A stretch of 64,000 nt of DNA from NCEH01 sp043195125 (GCF_043195125.1 NZ_JBAFWR010000002.1), one strand, 5' to 3'. Counted from the first letter of the stretch, positions 46,937 through 56,453 are shown. The notes: generated by a model not told the origin, from the letters alone. A program made the numbers and translations.

Positions 46937-49402
46937 TCAGGAGGGCGTCTGTTCCAGCATGGCGCGGATGCGCGCGGCCAGATGCTCGACCGCGAACGGC
47001 TTGGTCACCATCGTCATGCCCGGTTCCATAAAGCCGCCCGCGATGGCGGCGGTCTCCGCATATCCGGTCATGAACAGCACTTTCAGATCGCGCCGCTTCT
47101 CGCGCGCGGCATCCACCATCTGCCGGCCGTTGAGGCGCGGCAGGCCGATATCGGTGATGACCAGGTCGATCCTGGGCTCAGCCATCAGCAGATCGAGACC
47201 GGCCTGGCCGTCTTCCGCCGCGATGGCCACATGCCCGAGTTCGCGCAGCACTTCGAGGATCAGGCCGCGCACCACCTGGTCGTCCTCCACCACCAGCACC
47301 ACGCCGGAGGTTCCGTGCGGCTCGCGCGGGTCCGACTCGGGCGGGCCGGAGGCATCGGAATCAGCCGCACGATGGCGCGGCAGATAGAGCTTCACCGTCG
47401 TTCCGACCCCGACCTCGCTCTCGATCTGGCAATGCCCCTCCGACTGGCGGGCGAAGCCGTAGATCATGGAGAGGCCGAGCCCGGTGCCCTGGCCGATGGG
47501 CTTGGTGGTGAAGAACGGATCGAACGCCCGCCCGATCACGTCGGGCGCCATTCCGGTGCCGGTGTCGGTCACGCTGAGGCAGACATATTGCCCCGCCTTC
47601 ACCCCCGGCGCGCGGGCGACCTCCCCGCTGTCCAATTGCGCGTTGCAAGTCTCGATGATCAGCCGGCCGCCGTCGGGCATGGCGTCGCGGGCATTGATCA
47701 CGAGGTTGAGGATGGCGTTTTCCAGCTGGTTGGCATCGCACAGGGTCAGCCACAGGCCGTCGGCGAGCACCAGTTCCAGATGGATGCTCTCGCCCATGGT
47801 GCGCTGGAGCAGGTCCTCCATGGACACCACCAGCGGATTGACCTTCAGCGGCTTGGGATCGAGCGGCTGGCGGCGCGAGAAGGCGAGCAGGCGATGGGTG
47901 AGCGCGGCGGCGCGGTTGGCCGAGCCCATGGCATTGTCCACGAAGCGCTCCAGATCGGCGGTGCGGCCCTGCGCGACGCGGCGCTGGAGAATATCGAGCG
48001 AACCCGTGATGCCCTGCAGCAGATTGTTGAAATCGTGGGCGATGCCGCCGGTGAGCTGGCCCACCGCCTCCATCTTCTGCGACTGGCGCAGCTGCTCCTC
48101 GGTGAGGCGCTGGTCGGTCATGTCGCGCCCGACGATGTAGAGCCGGCCGGTGTCGGCGGCGAGCGTCCAGGCTAGCACGCGATACGTGCCGTCGCTGCAG
48201 CGGCAGCGGTTCTCGAACCGGGGAATGGCCGGCGCCTCGCGCGAGCGGGCGAGCGCCGCCTGGGTCGCCGCCACATCCTCGGGGTGCACCAGATCCAGGA
48301 AACCGTGGGTGAGCAGGTCGCTCTCGCTCCAGCCGAGCAGATCGCTCCAGGCCCCATTCACGGCCTCCAGCACGCCGTCCTCGCGGCACACGCCCATGAG
48401 ATCGCCGCTGAGCCGCCACAGCCGGTCGCGCTCGCGGGTCCGCTCGGCCACCAGAACTTCCAGGGATTCGTTGAGCTTGCGCAGCTCCACCTCGCGCTCG
48501 CGCAGCGCATCTTCCGCCCGCCGCTGCTCGGTGATGTCCTGCCCCTGCACGAAGATGCCGCCCACGGAGCCATCCGCATCCACCACCGGCTGGTAGATGA
48601 AGTCGAGAATATGCTCCTCGAGCGGCAGGTCCGGCGCGGCGCGCAGCATCACCGACAGGCCATGGGCGACGAAGGCCTCCCCGGTGCGGTACGCGCGGTC
48701 CAGCGCATCCAGGACCGGATGCCCGGCAAGTTCGGGAAACGCCTCCCGAACGGTCAGTCCCACCAGCGGCCGATCGCCGGTGAGGCGCAGGTAGGCGGCA
48801 TTCGCCAGCTCCACCAGATGGTCCGGCCCGCGCAGCACGGCGGTGAATGCGGGCGCCTGCTCGAACAAGGTCTGCAGGCGCTGGCGCTCGCGATGCAGCT
48901 TCTCATTGGCCTCCTGCACCGCCTCGGCGCGGTCGAACACTTCGCCTTCGATCAGCAGGGCCGGGCTGGAAGCGGTGGCGCCGAGGCTGAGCCGCAGATT
49001 GTGCAGCTCCGTGACGTCCACCGTGTGCTGCACCACATGGCGCACGCTGCCGTCGGACCCGAACAGCGGGGTGTGGGTCGCGCTCCAATAGCGCATCTCC
49101 ATCACCCCGTCGGGCCGCTGGATCGGATAAGGGATGAACGGCAGGTCGTCGCGCGTCTTGTTGCGGATCACCCGCTCGAGGGAGGCGCGCAGCATCTGGT
49201 TGGAGGGGGACGCGGGATCGGTCGGAAACGCCTCGAACATGGAGAGGCCGATAATATCTTCACGCCGCCGCATGGTGACGCGCAGATAGGCCTCGTTCAT
49301 GCCGACGATGACGAAGTCGGGCGTGAGAACCACATAGGGATTGGGAACGGCGTTGAAGAGCGCCGCGAGGTCGGCGCCCTGCAGCCTCACGTTTGTGAAC
49401 AC
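46937..49402 (-). CDS. Hybrid sensor histidine kinase (PAS x3, HisKA, HATPase, REC)
   Basis: An 821-residue cytosolic hybrid kinase. Three PAS domains (about 12-135, 175-295, 325-432) precede HisKA with the phospho-His H456 in GGIAHDFNNLL. A HATPase_c domain follows (N box LINARDAMPDGG, G boxes GTGMAPDVIGRAF and GQGTGLGLSMIYGF), then a C-terminal receiver with D751 in LVITDIGLPRLNG. No transmembrane segment is seen, so it senses an internal signal or partner. GTG 49402 has AAGGAGG upstream. No dedicated response-regulator gene is adjacent, so output probably goes through a phosphotransfer relay. Confidence 0.94.
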   Translation of the reverse strand: MFTNVRLQGADLAALFNAVPNPYVVLTPDFVIVGMNEAYLRVTMRRREDIIGLSMFEAFPTDPASPSNQMLRASLERVIRNKTRDDLPFIPYPIQRPDGVMEMRYWSATHTPLFGSDGSVRHVVQHTVDVTELHNLRLSLGATASSPALLIEGEVFDRAEAVQEANEKLHRERQRLQTLFEQAPAFTAVLRGPDHLVELANAAYLRLTGDRPLVGLTVREAFPELAGHPVLDALDRAYRTGEAFVAHGLSVMLRAAPDLPLEEHILDFIYQPVVDADGSVGGIFVQGQDITEQRRAEDALREREVELRKLNESLEVLVAERTRERDRLWRLSGDLMGVCREDGVLEAVNGAWSDLLGWSESDLLTHGFLDLVHPEDVAATQAALARSREAPAIPRFENRCRCSDGTYRVLAWTLAADTGRLYIVGRDMTDQRLTEEQLRQSQKMEAVGQLTGGIAHDFNNLLQGITGSLDILQRRVAQGRTADLERFVDNAMGSANRAAALTHRLLAFSRRQPLDPKPLKVNPLVVSMEDLLQRTMGESIHLELVLADGLWLTLCDANQLENAILNLVINARDAMPDGGRLIIETCNAQLDSGEVARAPGVKAGQYVCLSVTDTGTGMAPDVIGRAFDPFFTTKPIGQGTGLGLSMIYGFARQSEGHCQIESEVGVGTTVKLYLPRHRAADSDASGPPESDPREPHGTSGVVLVVEDDQVVRGLILEVLRELGHVAIAAEDGQAGLDLLMAEPRIDLVITDIGLPRLNGRQMVDAAREKRRDLKVLFMTGYAETAAIAGGFMEPGMTMVTKPFAVEHLAARIRAMLEQTPS

Positions 49403-49697
49403 CCGAGCCTCCTTCCCTCAGCGCGATGGCCTTCGGGCCGGCGCGCCAGGGGGCAAGTTACCGCCCGCTTCGCCCCGCCTCAACCGGGCTTGGCGCCTTT
49501 CGCTCCGGCGGGACCGCCCAGCCCCGCGCGGCGCCCGGCCGGGTCGGCTTCATGCGCGAGCATGCGCTGCGGCAAGCTGATCGCCTGGGACAAGCCGCCT
49601 GTTCCATCGTCGCGCTTGTCGGCCGGGGGCGGCTTGGTGTCTGATCCTGTTTTGCGGTGCGGCAGGCGCGCGACGCCGGGGCTGCGGGAGGCCGGCG

Positions 49698-50951
49698 ATG
49701 AAGGTGGTCATTCTGGGGTCGGGCGTCATCGGCGTAACCCTCGCCTATTATCTGGCGGCCTCCGGCCATGAGGTGGAGGTGGTGGACCGCCAGTCCGGCC
49801 CCGCGCTCGAAACCAGCTATGCCAACGCCGGGGAGGTTTCGCCGGGCTATTCCGCGCCCTGGGCCGGGCCGGGCCTGCCGCTGAAGGCCATCAAATGGCT
49901 GATGATGAAGCACCGGCCCCTGGTGATCCGCCCACGCCTCGACCCGGCCATGCTCGCCTTCGGCCTGCGGCTGCTGACCAATTGCACCCACGCCCGCTAC
50001 GAGATCAACAAGGGGCGCATGCTGCGCCTCGCCGAATACAGCCGCGACTGCCTGATCGCCCTGCGCCAGCAGACCGGCATCGCCTATGACGCGCGCATGC
50101 AGGGCACGTTGCAGATGTTCCGCACCCAGGAGCAGCTCGACCATGCGGGCGAGGACATGGCGATCCTCGACCGCTTCAGCGTGCCCTATGAGTTGCTGGA
50201 CCGCGCCGGCTGCATCGCCGCCGAGCCCGCGCTCGGGCGGGTGGCGGAGAAGATCGCCGGCGGGCTGCGCCTGCCGGGTGACGAGACCGGCGACTGCTAC
50301 AAATTCACGAATGCGCTCGCCGCCCTCGCGGAAGAGAAGGGCGCGGTGTTCTCCTATGGCCGGGCGCTGCGCGCCATCGAGCACGACGGCGCCAACATCA
50401 CCGGCGTCCAGACCCAGGCCGGGACCATCCGGGGCGATATCTATGTGGTGGCGCTGGGCAGCTATTCGCCCGAGGCGGTGCGGCCGCTCGGCATCCGCCT
50501 GCCGGTCTATCCCGTGAAGGGCTATTCGCTCACCGTGCCCATTTCGGATGCCGGCGGCGCGCCCGAATCCACGGTCATGGACGAGACCTACAAGGTGGCC
50601 GTGACCCGGCTCGGCGACCGCATCCGCATCGGCGGCACGGCGGAACTGGCGGGCTTCGATCTCTCGCTGCGCCATGCGCGGCGGGAAACACTGGAGCACG
50701 TGGTCAGCGATCTGTTCCCGGACGGCGGCAACCCCAAGGCCGGCACCTTCTGGAGCGGCCTGCGCCCTATGACGCCGGATGGGCCGCCCATCCTCGGCCA
50801 GGCGAAATATCCCAACCTCTTCCTCGGCACCGGGCACGGCACGCTGGGCTGGACCATGGCGGCGGGCACCGGGCGCCTGCTCGCCGACCTGATCACCCGC
50901 CGCACACCGGAGATCGACACTGAGGGATTGACGCTCGCCCGCTACGGATGA
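49698..50951 (+). CDS. dadA: D-amino-acid dehydrogenase, FAD-dependent
   Basis: A 417-residue flavoprotein. The FAD-binding GxGxxG is VVILGSGVIGVTLAYYLAAS with acidic VVDR. The DadA signatures are TSYANAGEVSPGYSAPWAGP, YPVKGYSLTVPI and FWSGLRPMTPDGPPILGQ, with LFLGTGHGTLGWTMA near the C-terminus. It oxidises D-amino acids to keto acids and feeds electrons to the respiratory chain at the inner membrane. It converges on the amino-acid ABC transporter genes, so uptake plus oxidation of amino acids is a plausible joint role. Confidence 0.95.
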   Translation: MKVVILGSGVIGVTLAYYLAASGHEVEVVDRQSGPALETSYANAGEVSPGYSAPWAGPGLPLKAIKWLMMKHRPLVIRPRLDPAMLAFGLRLLTNCTHARYEINKGRMLRLAEYSRDCLIALRQQTGIAYDARMQGTLQMFRTQEQLDHAGEDMAILDRFSVPYELLDRAGCIAAEPALGRVAEKIAGGLRLPGDETGDCYKFTNALAALAEEKGAVFSYGRALRAIEHDGANITGVQTQAGTIRGDIYVVALGSYSPEAVRPLGIRLPVYPVKGYSLTVPISDAGGAPESTVMDETYKVAVTRLGDRIRIGGTAELAGFDLSLRHARRETLEHVVSDLFPDGGNPKAGTFWSGLRPMTPDGPPILGQAKYPNLFLGTGHGTLGWTMAAGTGRLLADLITRRTPEIDTEGLTLARYG

Positions 50952-50995
50952 GCGCCAATTCCCTTCGAGGCGGGTCCCTTTGAGGCGGCGCGCGA

Positions 50996-52552
50996 TCAGC
51001 CGATAGAGCGCGTGACGCCGCGGCTGGCGTAGCGCTCGGCCCATTTGGCGAGGCGCACGAACGGCAGGCCGATGAGCAGATAGATCGCCGCCACCAGCAG
51101 GCCGGTGCCGAAATAATCGTAATAAGTGGTGGAGATCAGCTCATAGGTCTTGGTCAGTTCCACCAGCGAGATCACCGACACCAGGGAGGAATCCTTGATG
51201 AGCGAGATGAAATCGTTGGTGGTCGGCGGCAGCACGATGCGCGCGGCCTGGGGGATGATGACGTTCCGCAGCGCCTGGCGCTCGGTCATGTTGAGCGCGA
51301 TGGCCGCTTCCATCTGGTTGCGCGGAATGGCCAGCAGGCCGGCGCGATAGTTTTCCGCCTCATAGGCCGCATAGTTCAGGCCGAGCGCGATCACGCCGGC
51401 GACGAAGGGTTCGAGCTGCAACCCGACCTTAGGCAGGCCGTAATAGATGAACAGAACCTGGATCAGCAGCGGCGTGCCGCGCACCACCTCGATATAGACC
51501 TGGGCGAGGCGATCCAGCAGGACGCCGCCATAGACCCGGCAGAGCGCCAGCCCGGCGCCGAGCCCAACGGCGATGATCATGGCGAGGATGGAGATTTCCA
51601 GCGTCATCACCGCCGCCCAGCCCAGCTGGGGCAGGAAGCGCATGTAGCGCTGGACCTGCATCTTCCAGCCCTGGGGCTGGGTCGCCTGGACGAAATGGTC
51701 GTAGGCCAGCGGCTGCGCCTGGATCGGACGCTGGTCGCCCGTCAGCTGCGCCATCAGCGGGGTCCAGATCGCCCAATGGTCGAGGATGGTGCGCATGGAG
51801 CCGTCGTGCATCATCTGCGACAGGCCGGTGTTGATCTCGGCCAGCAGCTCGGGATGCGCGCCCTTCTTCAGCGCGATGCCGTATTCGATGCGGCCGATGG
51901 GCTGGCCGGTGAACTGAAGCTCACGGTCGGGCTGGGCGTAATAGACCGCGATGGGGAAATCCATCACGGTCGCGTCGATGCGCTTGAGCTTGAGATCGGA
52001 ATAGGCGTCGATCTCCTGGTCATAGGTGCGCAGGTCGATGCCGCCGGCATTGCGCAGCACGTATTCCATCTGGCTGGACTTGAGCGTGCCGACCTTCTTG
52101 CCCTTAAGGCCTTCCAGATTGTCGATCGGCGCATCGCCGCGGCGGATCACGATCTGGCCGAACGTGGTGTAGTAAGGCGTCGAGAAATCCGCGACCGCCT
52201 GGTGGTCGGGGGTGATCTCCAGCCCGTTGATGACCGCCTCGTATAGCCCGGCATCCAGGCCGGGGATGAGATTGCTCCAGTCGTTCTGCACGAACACCGG
52301 CTTGCGCCCGAGCTTGGCGGCCAGTTCCTTCATGATATCGACCTCGAAGCCCACCGTGAGCTTGGGGTCGGCGGGATCCTGGAACGTGTAAGGCGCGCCG
52401 CTGGTGCTATCGCCGCCGTAGGTGAGCGCGCGCTCGCCGGTGGCGACCGGAGCCGGGGCCGCCGGGGCGGTCTGCGCCGTCGCGGACAGAGACAGCGTGG
52501 AGAGGGAAACGGCGAGGAGCAGGGACGAGAGGGCGAGGCGGGCAAGACGCAT
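50996..52552 (-). CDS. Amino-acid ABC transporter, fused substrate-binding and permease protein
   Basis: A 518-residue fusion. A signal peptide (MRLARLALSSLLLAVSLSTL) leads into a periplasmic binding domain (~45-285) with LTVGFEVDIMKELAAKLGRK and GLEITPDHQAVADFSTPYY, typical of polar amino-acid binding proteins. After a linker comes a HisM/GlnP-type permease (~320-518) with about five membrane segments and the EAA loop AAIALNMTERQALRNVIIPQ. The binding domain would be tethered to its channel. The ATPase gene is 47 bp upstream in the same operon. GGGGA precedes ATG 52552. Confidence 0.93.
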   Translation of the reverse strand: MRLARLALSSLLLAVSLSTLSLSATAQTAPAAPAPVATGERALTYGGDSTSGAPYTFQDPADPKLTVGFEVDIMKELAAKLGRKPVFVQNDWSNLIPGLDAGLYEAVINGLEITPDHQAVADFSTPYYTTFGQIVIRRGDAPIDNLEGLKGKKVGTLKSSQMEYVLRNAGGIDLRTYDQEIDAYSDLKLKRIDATVMDFPIAVYYAQPDRELQFTGQPIGRIEYGIALKKGAHPELLAEINTGLSQMMHDGSMRTILDHWAIWTPLMAQLTGDQRPIQAQPLAYDHFVQATQPQGWKMQVQRYMRFLPQLGWAAVMTLEISILAMIIAVGLGAGLALCRVYGGVLLDRLAQVYIEVVRGTPLLIQVLFIYYGLPKVGLQLEPFVAGVIALGLNYAAYEAENYRAGLLAIPRNQMEAAIALNMTERQALRNVIIPQAARIVLPPTTNDFISLIKDSSLVSVISLVELTKTYELISTTYYDYFGTGLLVAAIYLLIGLPFVRLAKWAERYASRGVTRSIG

Positions 52553-52599
52553 GGCAATCCCCGGAGCGGGAGAGAAGGGCGAAGGGCCGTGCGGGGCCA

Positions 52600-53352
52600 T
52601 CAGACGAAACGGTGCAGGAATTGGCGCGTGCGCGGGTCCTTGGGATTATCGAAGATCTCGTCTTCGTCCGAGATCTCGATGATCTCGCCCTTGTCCATGA
52701 AGATGATGTAGTCCGAGGCATCGCGCGCGAAGCGCATCTCGTGGGTGACGATGATCTGCGTCATGCCTTCGAGATCCAGCTCCTTCATCACGTCCAGCAC
52801 CTCGTGGACGAGGCCGGGATCGAGCGCGGAGGTGGGCTCGTCATACAGCATGATCTTGGGCGACATGGCGAGCGCGCGGGCGATGGCGCCGCGCTGCTGC
52901 TGGCCGCCGGACAGATTGACGGGATAACGGTCCATCTGCTCGAACAGGCCGACCTTCTTCAAGAGGCGCTCGGCGTTGGCGGCCGCCTCGTCGCGGCTGA
53001 TGCCCTTCACCACCATGGGCGCCATCATGACGTTCTGATGCAGCGTCTTGTGGGGGAACAGGTTGAAGCTCTGGAACACCATACCGACGTTCTTGCGCAG
53101 CCGGTGCGCGACATCGTTGAGCGGTGCGGCCGAGCCGGCCTTGCGCTCCATGCGCACGCCGCACGCTTCGATGACGCCGGAATCCATCGATTCCAGCCCA
53201 TTGAGGCAGCGCAGCAAGGTGGACTTGCCGCAGCCCGACGGCCCGATCATCGAGACCAGGTCGCCCTCCTCGATCTGAAAGCTGACACCTTTGAGAATGG
53301 TGTGCGCGCCGAAGGACTTGCGCACGTCTTCCACGCGAAGAATCGGGTCCAT
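52600..53352 (-). CDS. Amino-acid ABC transporter ATP-binding protein (GlnQ-like)
   Basis: A 250-residue ABC ATPase: Walker A MIGPSGCGKSTLLR, signature VNLSGGQQQRGAIARAL, Walker B IMLYDEPTSALDPGL, and the switch His in IVTHEMRFARD. The wording places it in the polar amino-acid (GlnQ/HisP) class. It is the first gene of a two-gene operon with the fused binding-protein/permease, so the complete importer needs only these two polypeptides. Confidence 0.95.
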   Translation of the reverse strand: MDPILRVEDVRKSFGAHTILKGVSFQIEEGDLVSMIGPSGCGKSTLLRCLNGLESMDSGVIEACGVRMERKAGSAAPLNDVAHRLRKNVGMVFQSFNLFPHKTLHQNVMMAPMVVKGISRDEAAANAERLLKKVGLFEQMDRYPVNLSGGQQQRGAIARALAMSPKIMLYDEPTSALDPGLVHEVLDVMKELDLEGMTQIIVTHEMRFARDASDYIIFMDKGEIIEISDEDEIFDNPKDPRTRQFLHRFV

Positions 53353-53659
53353 GTGTATTCAGCCCCCCTGCAGCCCGCAGGCCGCCAGCTTCACACGCTC
53401 CCTATCGTCGGGCCGTGACGCTGGGGTGACACTTCAAGGCGCACGGCGGCTTCCGGGTCCGTACGGCGGCAAAATAAAACGTTGCGTCACGCTTAAAAAA
53501 TCTTCCGGTTGCAGAAGGTATTAACATGAAAATCTGACATTTAAATGTAATAAATCACTATCTCAGGTGTATATACATCTACAATACGTGCATTTATACA
53601 TTCTGCTGGAACAGACATCCCGCGGCGGCGCCCTGCCCCGCCATAAAAGGCGCAAGCGC
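53353..53659. other. AT-rich gene-free interval with short palindromes
   Basis: Between the divergent ABC ATPase gene and the methyltransferase-glycosyltransferase gene. The part from about 53470 to 53600 is strikingly AT-rich for this genome. It contains two perfect palindromes, ACATTTAAATGT (53537-53548) and TGTATATACA (53568-53577). No gene is seen. The composition suits an AT-rich promoter or a binding region for a xenogeneic silencer such as MucR/Ros. Confidence 0.55.
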
Positions 53660-55258
53660 ATGTCTCTCTTTCAATTGCCGGCAGATTATGTGGCGCGATC
53701 CGAGCCTTGTTATTTCGACGATTCCCCGTTCCTCGACAGCTCCATCGTTCATCAGCCGGAGATCTATGAGGCGGCGGACTATTTTCTCCAGGCAAGCGGC
53801 CGCACGCGGATCCTCGATATCGGCTTCGGCAATGGGCGGAAGTTGCGGCAGGTGCGTGCGCGCGAGCATATCGGCGTCGATTTCGGGTCGAACATCGCCT
53901 TGTGCCGCGAATGCTTCGGCGCTTGGGGCACCTGGCTGGAGGCCGATTTCTCCCACGACGATTGCGCGGCGATCGCTGCCTTCGCGGACACCGGGACGGT
54001 AGTGGTCTGCGCCGATGTGGTCGAGCATCTCCTGGATCCGGGGCCCTTACTGAATCTGCTGGCGCAGTGCTACCGGCGCGGAGCCATCGTCATCACCAGC
54101 ACCCCCGACCGGGAGAAGGTGCGCGGCCTCGCGGATCGTGGGCCGCCCGCCAATCCGGCCCATGTGCGGGAATGGGCGCTCGACGAATATGTGGCCTATC
54201 TGGACGCCAGCGGCCTGCCGGCGACCTTCGCCGGGCGCACCGTCAACAACAACATCGTCCGCGCTTTGCGCACCATCGTCACGGTGCACGACATGGCCGT
54301 GAACCGTGCACGCGCATCGGTTGTGCAATCGGTTGTGGCGCCGCAGCGCCCGCTGGCCCTCCTCGCGGCCTATAATGAGGCCGATGTCATCGCCGAAGTG
54401 ATCGAAGACCTGATCGCGGAAGGCTGCGACGTGGCGGCGATCGACAATTGGTCCACTGACGAAACCTGGCCGATCCTCAAACGCCTGGCCGCCCGCCATC
54501 CGCACCATGTGCGCATCGAATGCTTCCCGGCAGAAGGCCCGGCGCGGCATTATGAGTGGCGAAAAATCCTTCGCCGCAAGGCGGAGATTGCGCACGGCTT
54601 TCCGGGCCGCTGGATTCTCCATACCGATGCGGACGAGCTGCGCCGCTCGCCCTTCCCCGGGCTGGATCTTGCGGCCGCGCTCCAGGTCGCCGCGCGCGCC
54701 GGCGCGAACCGGGTGGCGAGCAACCTCATCCACTTCCGCCCCACCGACGCGCGCCCGTTTCAGCCCGGCACGCTCAAGAGCGCCTTCAGCCATTTCGAAT
54801 TCGGCACACGGCCCGGGCATTTCAAGCAGGTCAAGGCATGGCTGCAAGGGCCCGACCAGGTCGATCTGGCCTCCAGCGGCGGGCATGTGGCGTCGTTTCC
54901 CGGCGCCGTCGATTTTCCCTATCGCTTTCTCTTGCGCCATTATCCCATCCGCTCGGCCGCCCATGGCCGCCGGAAAATCCTCGCCGATCGGCGCGGCCGC
55001 TGGTGTCCCGACGAGCGGGCACTGGGCTGGCACGTTCAATATGACGATTTTTCCGAGAGTGCGCCCGGCTTCTGGAACAGCCGGGACCTCGTGACATCCG
55101 ACCGCGATTTCTGGCGGGATCACGGGCTGCCGCTGATCACCGATATCGCGCAACGCCGCTGGGCGGCGGGCATCCCGTCGACGGGCCGGCATTCCGAGTC
55201 GGTTGGGGCGCGGGCTGAGGTTCAGGCCGGCTCGCGCGTCCACGCGGACGCCTCTTGA
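53660..55258 (+). CDS. Methyltransferase-glycosyltransferase fusion protein
   Basis: A 532-residue protein with two catalytic modules. Residues ~1-215 form a class I SAM methyltransferase: motif I ILDIGFGNGRKL (51-62), acidic IGVDFGS, and VVCADVVEHLLDPGP as motif II-like. Residues ~230-460 form a GT-A glycosyltransferase: start LALLAAYNEADVIAEV, DNWSTDETW, and a DxD motif (D323-A-D325) in ILHTDADELRRS. The GT part resembles GT2-like transferases that build polysaccharide or lipid-linked glycans. AAAGG precedes ATG 53660. It stands alone after an AT-rich leader, without neighbouring polysaccharide genes. The substrate is unknown. Confidence 0.87.
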   Translation: MSLFQLPADYVARSEPCYFDDSPFLDSSIVHQPEIYEAADYFLQASGRTRILDIGFGNGRKLRQVRAREHIGVDFGSNIALCRECFGAWGTWLEADFSHDDCAAIAAFADTGTVVVCADVVEHLLDPGPLLNLLAQCYRRGAIVITSTPDREKVRGLADRGPPANPAHVREWALDEYVAYLDASGLPATFAGRTVNNNIVRALRTIVTVHDMAVNRARASVVQSVVAPQRPLALLAAYNEADVIAEVIEDLIAEGCDVAAIDNWSTDETWPILKRLAARHPHHVRIECFPAEGPARHYEWRKILRRKAEIAHGFPGRWILHTDADELRRSPFPGLDLAAALQVAARAGANRVASNLIHFRPTDARPFQPGTLKSAFSHFEFGTRPGHFKQVKAWLQGPDQVDLASSGGHVASFPGAVDFPYRFLLRHYPIRSAAHGRRKILADRRGRWCPDERALGWHVQYDDFSESAPGFWNSRDLVTSDRDFWRDHGLPLITDIAQRRWAAGIPSTGRHSESVGARAEVQAGSRVHADAS

Positions 55259-55277
55259 GTCTTAAAGCGCGGGTGGC

Positions 55278-55306
55278 CCGGATGGCGCCGAAGCGACGCC
55301 ATCCGG
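55278..55306. terminator. Hairpin between the fusion gene and the DUF4142 gene
   Basis: A perfect 10-bp stem CCGGATGGCG/CGCCATCCGG with a 9-nt loop, between two convergent stops at 55258 and 55329. T-runs are weak on both sides, so it is a probable but not certain bidirectional terminator. Confidence 0.6.
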
Positions 55307-55328
55307 ATTTCCAAACGAAGGCGACAGG

Positions 55329-55910
55329 TCAGAGCTTCAGCTTGGCCAGATCGTAGCACATCTTCAGGTGCATCTCGATGATGGGCAGAGTCTTCTTGGC
55401 GAATGCCTTCAGGGTCGGGTTGTCGCCGCCTTTGGCATAGCCAGCAAACAGGCCCACGGCATCCTGATGGCCCTTGGTCTGCACGGCGATGTAATCGGCA
55501 TCGAAGGTGGCGCCGTCTTCGCTCTTCAGGCGCGCCAGGGTCTTGTCGAAATCGTCCCCGAGGCCGGTCGGCAAGGTAAGGCCGGTATTGGCCTTGCCGA
55601 AGGCGGCGCCGAAATTCTTTCCGATCTTGGTGTGGTCTTTCACCATCTTCTTGGCGAAGGCGAGCACTTTCTTGTTCTTGCTCTTTTCAAGCGCCACCTG
55701 GCTGGTGACGATCTCGAACTGGTTGGCGCGGGCCGCCGTATCCACGAACGCCGGGGTCGTCGGCACGGTCGCAGACTTGGCGATATCGGCGGGCGACGGG
55801 CCGGCGGAGGAGGCAGTGGTGCTCGCGGGCATGTTCATGGTCTGCGCCGAAGCGGCGGGCACACCCGCGAGCAGTGCCACGGCAACGAGAACGTTGGACA
55901 ATTTCGACAT
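55329..55910 (-). CDS. DUF4142 exported protein
   Basis: A 193-residue protein. Signal peptide (MSKLSNVLVAVALLAGVPA, cleaved near ASAQT), a short low-complexity linker, then the four-helix DUF4142 domain with ARANQFEIVTSQVALEKSKN, AFAKKMVKDHTKIG and KGHQDAVGLFAGYAKGGDNP. The family has a ferritin-like helical bundle of unknown function, often stress-induced in soil bacteria. The upstream 543-bp gap holds no gene. Confidence 0.9.
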   Translation of the reverse strand: MSKLSNVLVAVALLAGVPAASAQTMNMPASTTASSAGPSPADIAKSATVPTTPAFVDTAARANQFEIVTSQVALEKSKNKKVLAFAKKMVKDHTKIGKNFGAAFGKANTGLTLPTGLGDDFDKTLARLKSEDGATFDADYIAVQTKGHQDAVGLFAGYAKGGDNPTLKAFAKKTLPIIEMHLKMCYDLAKLKL

Positions 55911-56453
55911 CTGGCGCTTCTCCCAAAGGTACGACCGTGCGGCACACTGATGGGACTCTCCGACGGCTGTATGACAGCCTAACTCATTTTTTTGGAAGCG
56001 CTATTCACCATCAACAGGTCCCAAGCGCCGCCGCGCGGCGCCGATCGGGCGCATGGCGCGGCGCGGTCTGAGCCGCCGTTGGGCACGGCGGGAGCGCGAC
56101 AGCGATGAAAACACAGCATCTAAGCCATTTGCGACAGCGTCATGACTTGAGCGGGAGCTGGGCATTACATGAGATCGGTGTACGCAGGCGTGTTTTAGAC
56201 GCATCGCACAATCGAAAAACGTTACGGAAATAAACCATGCCGCGCCGTTTGAGGCTTGACAGGGGTACCTCCACATAGGAAAGAGGGATCGAATGTCTGC
56301 GGGGGCATGCTTATGACTAAACCTGTTTTTAAACGCCGATGCGCTCGGCGGTGGCGACGCGCGCCAATTTAGTCAGAAAATTGCCTAAGCAGCCGAAGTC
56401 ATTCCAAGCCAATATGCTTATTTGGCTGCGGATTTCTATTTTCGGAGAGTCCC
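55911..56453. other. Gene-free interval upstream of the autotransporter gene
   Basis: This is a 543-bp gap between divergent genes. No credible coding frame, tRNA or repeat was recognised. A TTGACA at 56256-56261 could be a -35 element for the autotransporter, but no good -10 follows at 16-18 bp. A ribosome site CGGAGAG precedes the ATG at 56454. Confidence 0.5.

Noticed and set aside
44235..47387. 1050-codon plus-strand open frame
   Set aside because: It runs antisense through an alpha/beta hydrolase, murJ and the end of the hybrid kinase. The translation is Arg/Gly/Gln-rich low-complexity sequence with no family features.
56256..56284. TTGACA as an autotransporter promoter
   Set aside because: The -35 is perfect, but the bases 16-18 bp downstream (GGAAAGAG region) do not resemble a -10, so it was not listed as a promoter.
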